A DNA stretch of 7,536 nt from an uncultured Bacteroidota bacterium (GTDB lineage: Bacteria; Bacteroidota; Rhodothermia; Rhodothermales; UBA10348). Where the stretch lies: positions 1-7,536 of the forward strand of contig CALBJU010000261.1 of assembly GCA_937893205.1 (NCBI GenBank), written 5' to 3'. This document shows positions 5,515 to 7,536 of the stretch, in pieces (position 1 is the stretch's first letter; each line of letters begins with the position of its first letter). The notes below the pieces were generated by a model. It ran no database searches. It saw only the letters and a program-made list of their open reading frames with translations, and had not been told where the DNA came from. Made by a program: the position numbers and the translations under genes.

Positions 5515-7536
5515 ATGCGCAGGAATCTACTATCAAGGACCTTCAGATCGATCGTGCTCGTCGGCGTGTTCGCACTGCTGACGGGAGTGAACGTCCACGC
5601 GCAACGGTCAATCGTTCGGGGAACAGTCGTCGCTGCGAGCGACGGGGAATCCATACCTGGTGTCAACATCGTCCTGTTACAGAGCGATTCACTGGTAACA
5701 GGCACCGTATCCGGATCCGACGGGATATACGCGCTACCCCAACTCATGGCGGGGACGTACGTTTTGCGAGCGACGTTTGTCGGATTTGCGATGTACTCCG
5801 AAACCCTGCGAATTGGGCGAAACGACAGATTGATCATCAATCTAGTCCTAGAGGTGGCGGAGACGGAACTGGGAGAAGTCATCGTCGAGGGGGACAGGGG
5901 TGCGGGCATTACGCGCGTCCTGGCCGGACAGACTACCATCACACCCGCCGATGTCGACAGGATCCCCTCGCCGGATGTGTCTGGGGATCTGGTAAATATT
6001 TTGACGACACTTCCGGGAATTGTCTCGCTTGGAGATCGGGGGGGACAGTTGTTCATCCGAGGTGGAGAACCCTGGCAGAATCTCGTAATGCTCGACGGGA
6101 TGTGGGTGTATCAACCCTTTCACATCCTTGGATTTTTCTCCTCATTCCCGTCTGAGATTCTGAAGGAAGTAAATGTTTACGCGGGCGGGTACACCAGCCA
6201 GTATGGCGGTCGATTGTCCTCCGTCATCGACGTGACGAGTAGGAACGGGGACAAGCGAAAATATGCGGGAACGGGTTCGATTGCGCCCTTTGTGTCTGGA
6301 TTTTCTCTCGAGGGACCGGTAGTGACCGATGTTTTATCATTTCTGGTCAGTTACAGAACGTCGGTTATCGAGGAGGGCGCTTCCCACCTCGTGAAAGGTG
6401 ACCTGCCTTTTGAGTTCGACGATTTGTTTGCCAAGGTGCACGCTTTCGTTAATTCCAATTCTCAGATATCCCTGTCCCTTCTGAGGACAAATGACAAGGG
6501 CTCCGTATTTGAGGGGAATGAGTTTCAGCCCGAGCAGATTATTCAATGGAAGAATCGTGCTGCCAGCGTTCGCTACTTCGTGTTTCCCAGGGCGTTTCCC
6601 GTGATGGCCGAGTTTATCATTTCGGGATCGAGGCTCAAGACGTCCCAGAGTGGAGCAGACGAGACTGTTCGGTTTTCCAAGTTGTCGAGTATAAATACCA
6701 ACGTGAATGTCACCCACTTCAAGCGAAATGCTGAGATCAAGTGGGGTCTTTTTGCACGAACTCTCGAGATGCAGAGCAGTCTTGATGGGATTTTTCAGGG
6801 TTTCAGCGATCGGACGGAGTACAATACAGAGGTGGGGATCTATGTCGAGCCTGAAATTCGAACCTATAATGGGTGGCAGATCAGAATGGGGCTTCGGATC
6901 CATTCGTTCCCAAGTAAAAACAGCGGATTTCTTGAGCCTCGCCTCCGAGCGGTTAAAACCAATGACAAGGATGAGTACACGTTTGCGATGGGATCCTTCC
7001 ATCAGGAAATCATTGGACTGGTAGACCGCAGGGATGCCGCCGGCGTCTTCACAGCCTGGACCTCGAGTCCGTATGAGCGGAAGGTGCCAGAGGCGCTCCA
7101 TTTGATTCTTGGATACCGCCGCTCATTGAGTCAGTCGACTGAGATAAGCATCGAAGGCTACGCCAAAAAACTGAATAATCTGTTCATCCCAGAATGGACC
7201 GCATTCCCTCGCTTCACGACCCGCCTTCAGTCTGCTGATGGACGCGTATTCGGGGGAGATCTAAGGCTCGAATATCGAAACAAGACGTTTTCCGGGTTCG
7301 TTACCTATGGTCTTTCTTCCGTTCGGTACACCGCGAAACAGGAAGGGATCGAACTCTGGTACGGTGAGAAGTCGCTGGACTTCCGGCCAGCTCACGATAG
7401 AAGGCATCAACTGAACGTAGTAGCCTCTTTCGACCTGAGACCATTCGATGTAAACGTGCGCTGGCAGTACGGCTCTGGATTGCCATACAATCGTGCACTG
7501 GGTTTTGATGGATTCCTGTTGGTAGATGGTAACCTG
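5515..7536 (+). CDS. TonB-dependent receptor with carboxypeptidase-regulatory-like N-terminal domain (partial, 3' end outside window)
   Basis: The frame from ATG 5515 stays open to the window end, giving 674 codons with no stop. Residues 1-29 form a signal peptide (basic start, hydrophobic core, cleavage after VHA). Residues about 33-125 are a carboxypeptidase-D regulatory-like beta-sandwich (IVRGTVV, ESIPGVNIVL, SGSDGIYALP, AGTYVLRATFVGF) ending in the linker LGEVIVEG. The plug spans about 130-245: LVNILTTLPGIV (159-170), LFIRGGEPWQNLVMLDG (179-195) and YAGGYTSQYGGRLSSVIDV (222-240). The remainder is beta-barrel, including GYAKKLNNLFIPEW and RWQYGSGLPYN near the edge, so little of the barrel is likely missing. 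It should sit in the outer membrane and import a substrate using TonB energy; the substrate cannot be told. It starts 5 nt after the GWxTD gene, with no visible Shine-Dalgarno, so the two are probably co-transcribed. Confidence 0.93.
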   Translation, partial: MRRNLLSRTFRSIVLVGVFALLTGVNVHAQRSIVRGTVVAASDGESIPGVNIVLLQSDSLVTGTVSGSDGIYALPQLMAGTYVLRATFVGFAMYSETLRIGRNDRLIINLVLEVAETELGEVIVEGDRGAGITRVLAGQTTITPADVDRIPSPDVSGDLVNILTTLPGIVSLGDRGGQLFIRGGEPWQNLVMLDGMWVYQPFHILGFFSSFPSEILKEVNVYAGGYTSQYGGRLSSVIDVTSRNGDKRKYAGTGSIAPFVSGFSLEGPVVTDVLSFLVSYRTSVIEEGASHLVKGDLPFEFDDLFAKVHAFVNSNSQISLSLLRTNDKGSVFEGNEFQPEQIIQWKNRAASVRYFVFPRAFPVMAEFIISGSRLKTSQSGADETVRFSKLSSINTNVNVTHFKRNAEIKWGLFARTLEMQSSLDGIFQGFSDRTEYNTEVGIYVEPEIRTYNGWQIRMGLRIHSFPSKNSGFLEPRLRAVKTNDKDEYTFAMGSFHQEIIGLVDRRDAAGVFTAWTSSPYERKVPEALHLILGYRRSLSQSTEISIEGYAKKLNNLFIPEWTAFPRFTTRLQSADGRVFGGDLRLEYRNKTFSGFVTYGLSSVRYTAKQEGIELWYGEKSLDFRPAHDRRHQLNVVASFDLRPFDVNVRWQYGSGLPYNRALGFDGFLLVDGNL

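Noticed and set aside
5499..6056. Minus-strand open frame (185 codons) over the receptor N-terminus
   Set aside because: It is antisense to the signal peptide, regulatory-like domain and plug of the receptor, and is a low-complexity Ser/Thr/Pro-rich translation typical of a shadow frame.
6337..7101. Long minus-strand open frame (254 codons) inside the receptor gene
   Set aside because: It lies wholly antisense to a well-supported TonB-dependent receptor, shows no recognisable domain, and is explained as a shadow of the plus-strand codon pattern.

Overview
The window reads as ordinary chromosomal DNA of a Bacteroidota-type bacterium, most likely Rhodothermia or Balneolia, although I place it only from gene content and sequence style. 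The main pointers are a TonB-dependent receptor with an N-terminal carboxypeptidase-regulatory-like domain, a GWxTD-domain protein, an S16-like protein with a long Glu/Ala/Pro tail, weak or absent Shine-Dalgarno sequences before most starts, and an MqnA/MqnD-like protein. All supported genes are on the plus strand. There are no RNA genes, insertion sequences, CRISPR arrays, or signs of a phage or island.

Region 1 (1-1821) is the classic ribosome-maturation operon rpsP-rimM-trmD-rplS. It holds the 3' end of ribosomal protein S16 (acidic repetitive tail), the 16S maturation factor RimM, the tRNA m1G37 methyltransferase TrmD and ribosomal protein L19. Gaps are 20, 16 and 43 nt. Region 2 (1822-2006) is a 185-nt spacer with a perfect 13-bp GC-rich hairpin (15 bp with two flanking pairs), probably the operon's transcription end, though it lacks a U tract.

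Region 3 (2007-3268) is a two-gene unit. A divergent MqnA/MqnD-family (periplasmic-binding-fold) protein overlaps the start of smpB by one base (TGATG), and SmpB is the tmRNA partner of trans-translation. Region 4 (3368-7536) is an envelope module: a secreted, probably lipid-anchored 713-aa GWxTD-domain protein with TPR-like helices, followed after 5 nt by a TonB-dependent outer-membrane receptor that runs off the window end still open after 674 codons.

I see no clearly new defence or mobile system. The points most worth a second look are the GWxTD-receptor pairing with its altered GWxTD signature, the divergent MqnA-like gene coupled to smpB, the U-tract-less hairpin, and the near-identical 39-bp repeats in the S16 tail.
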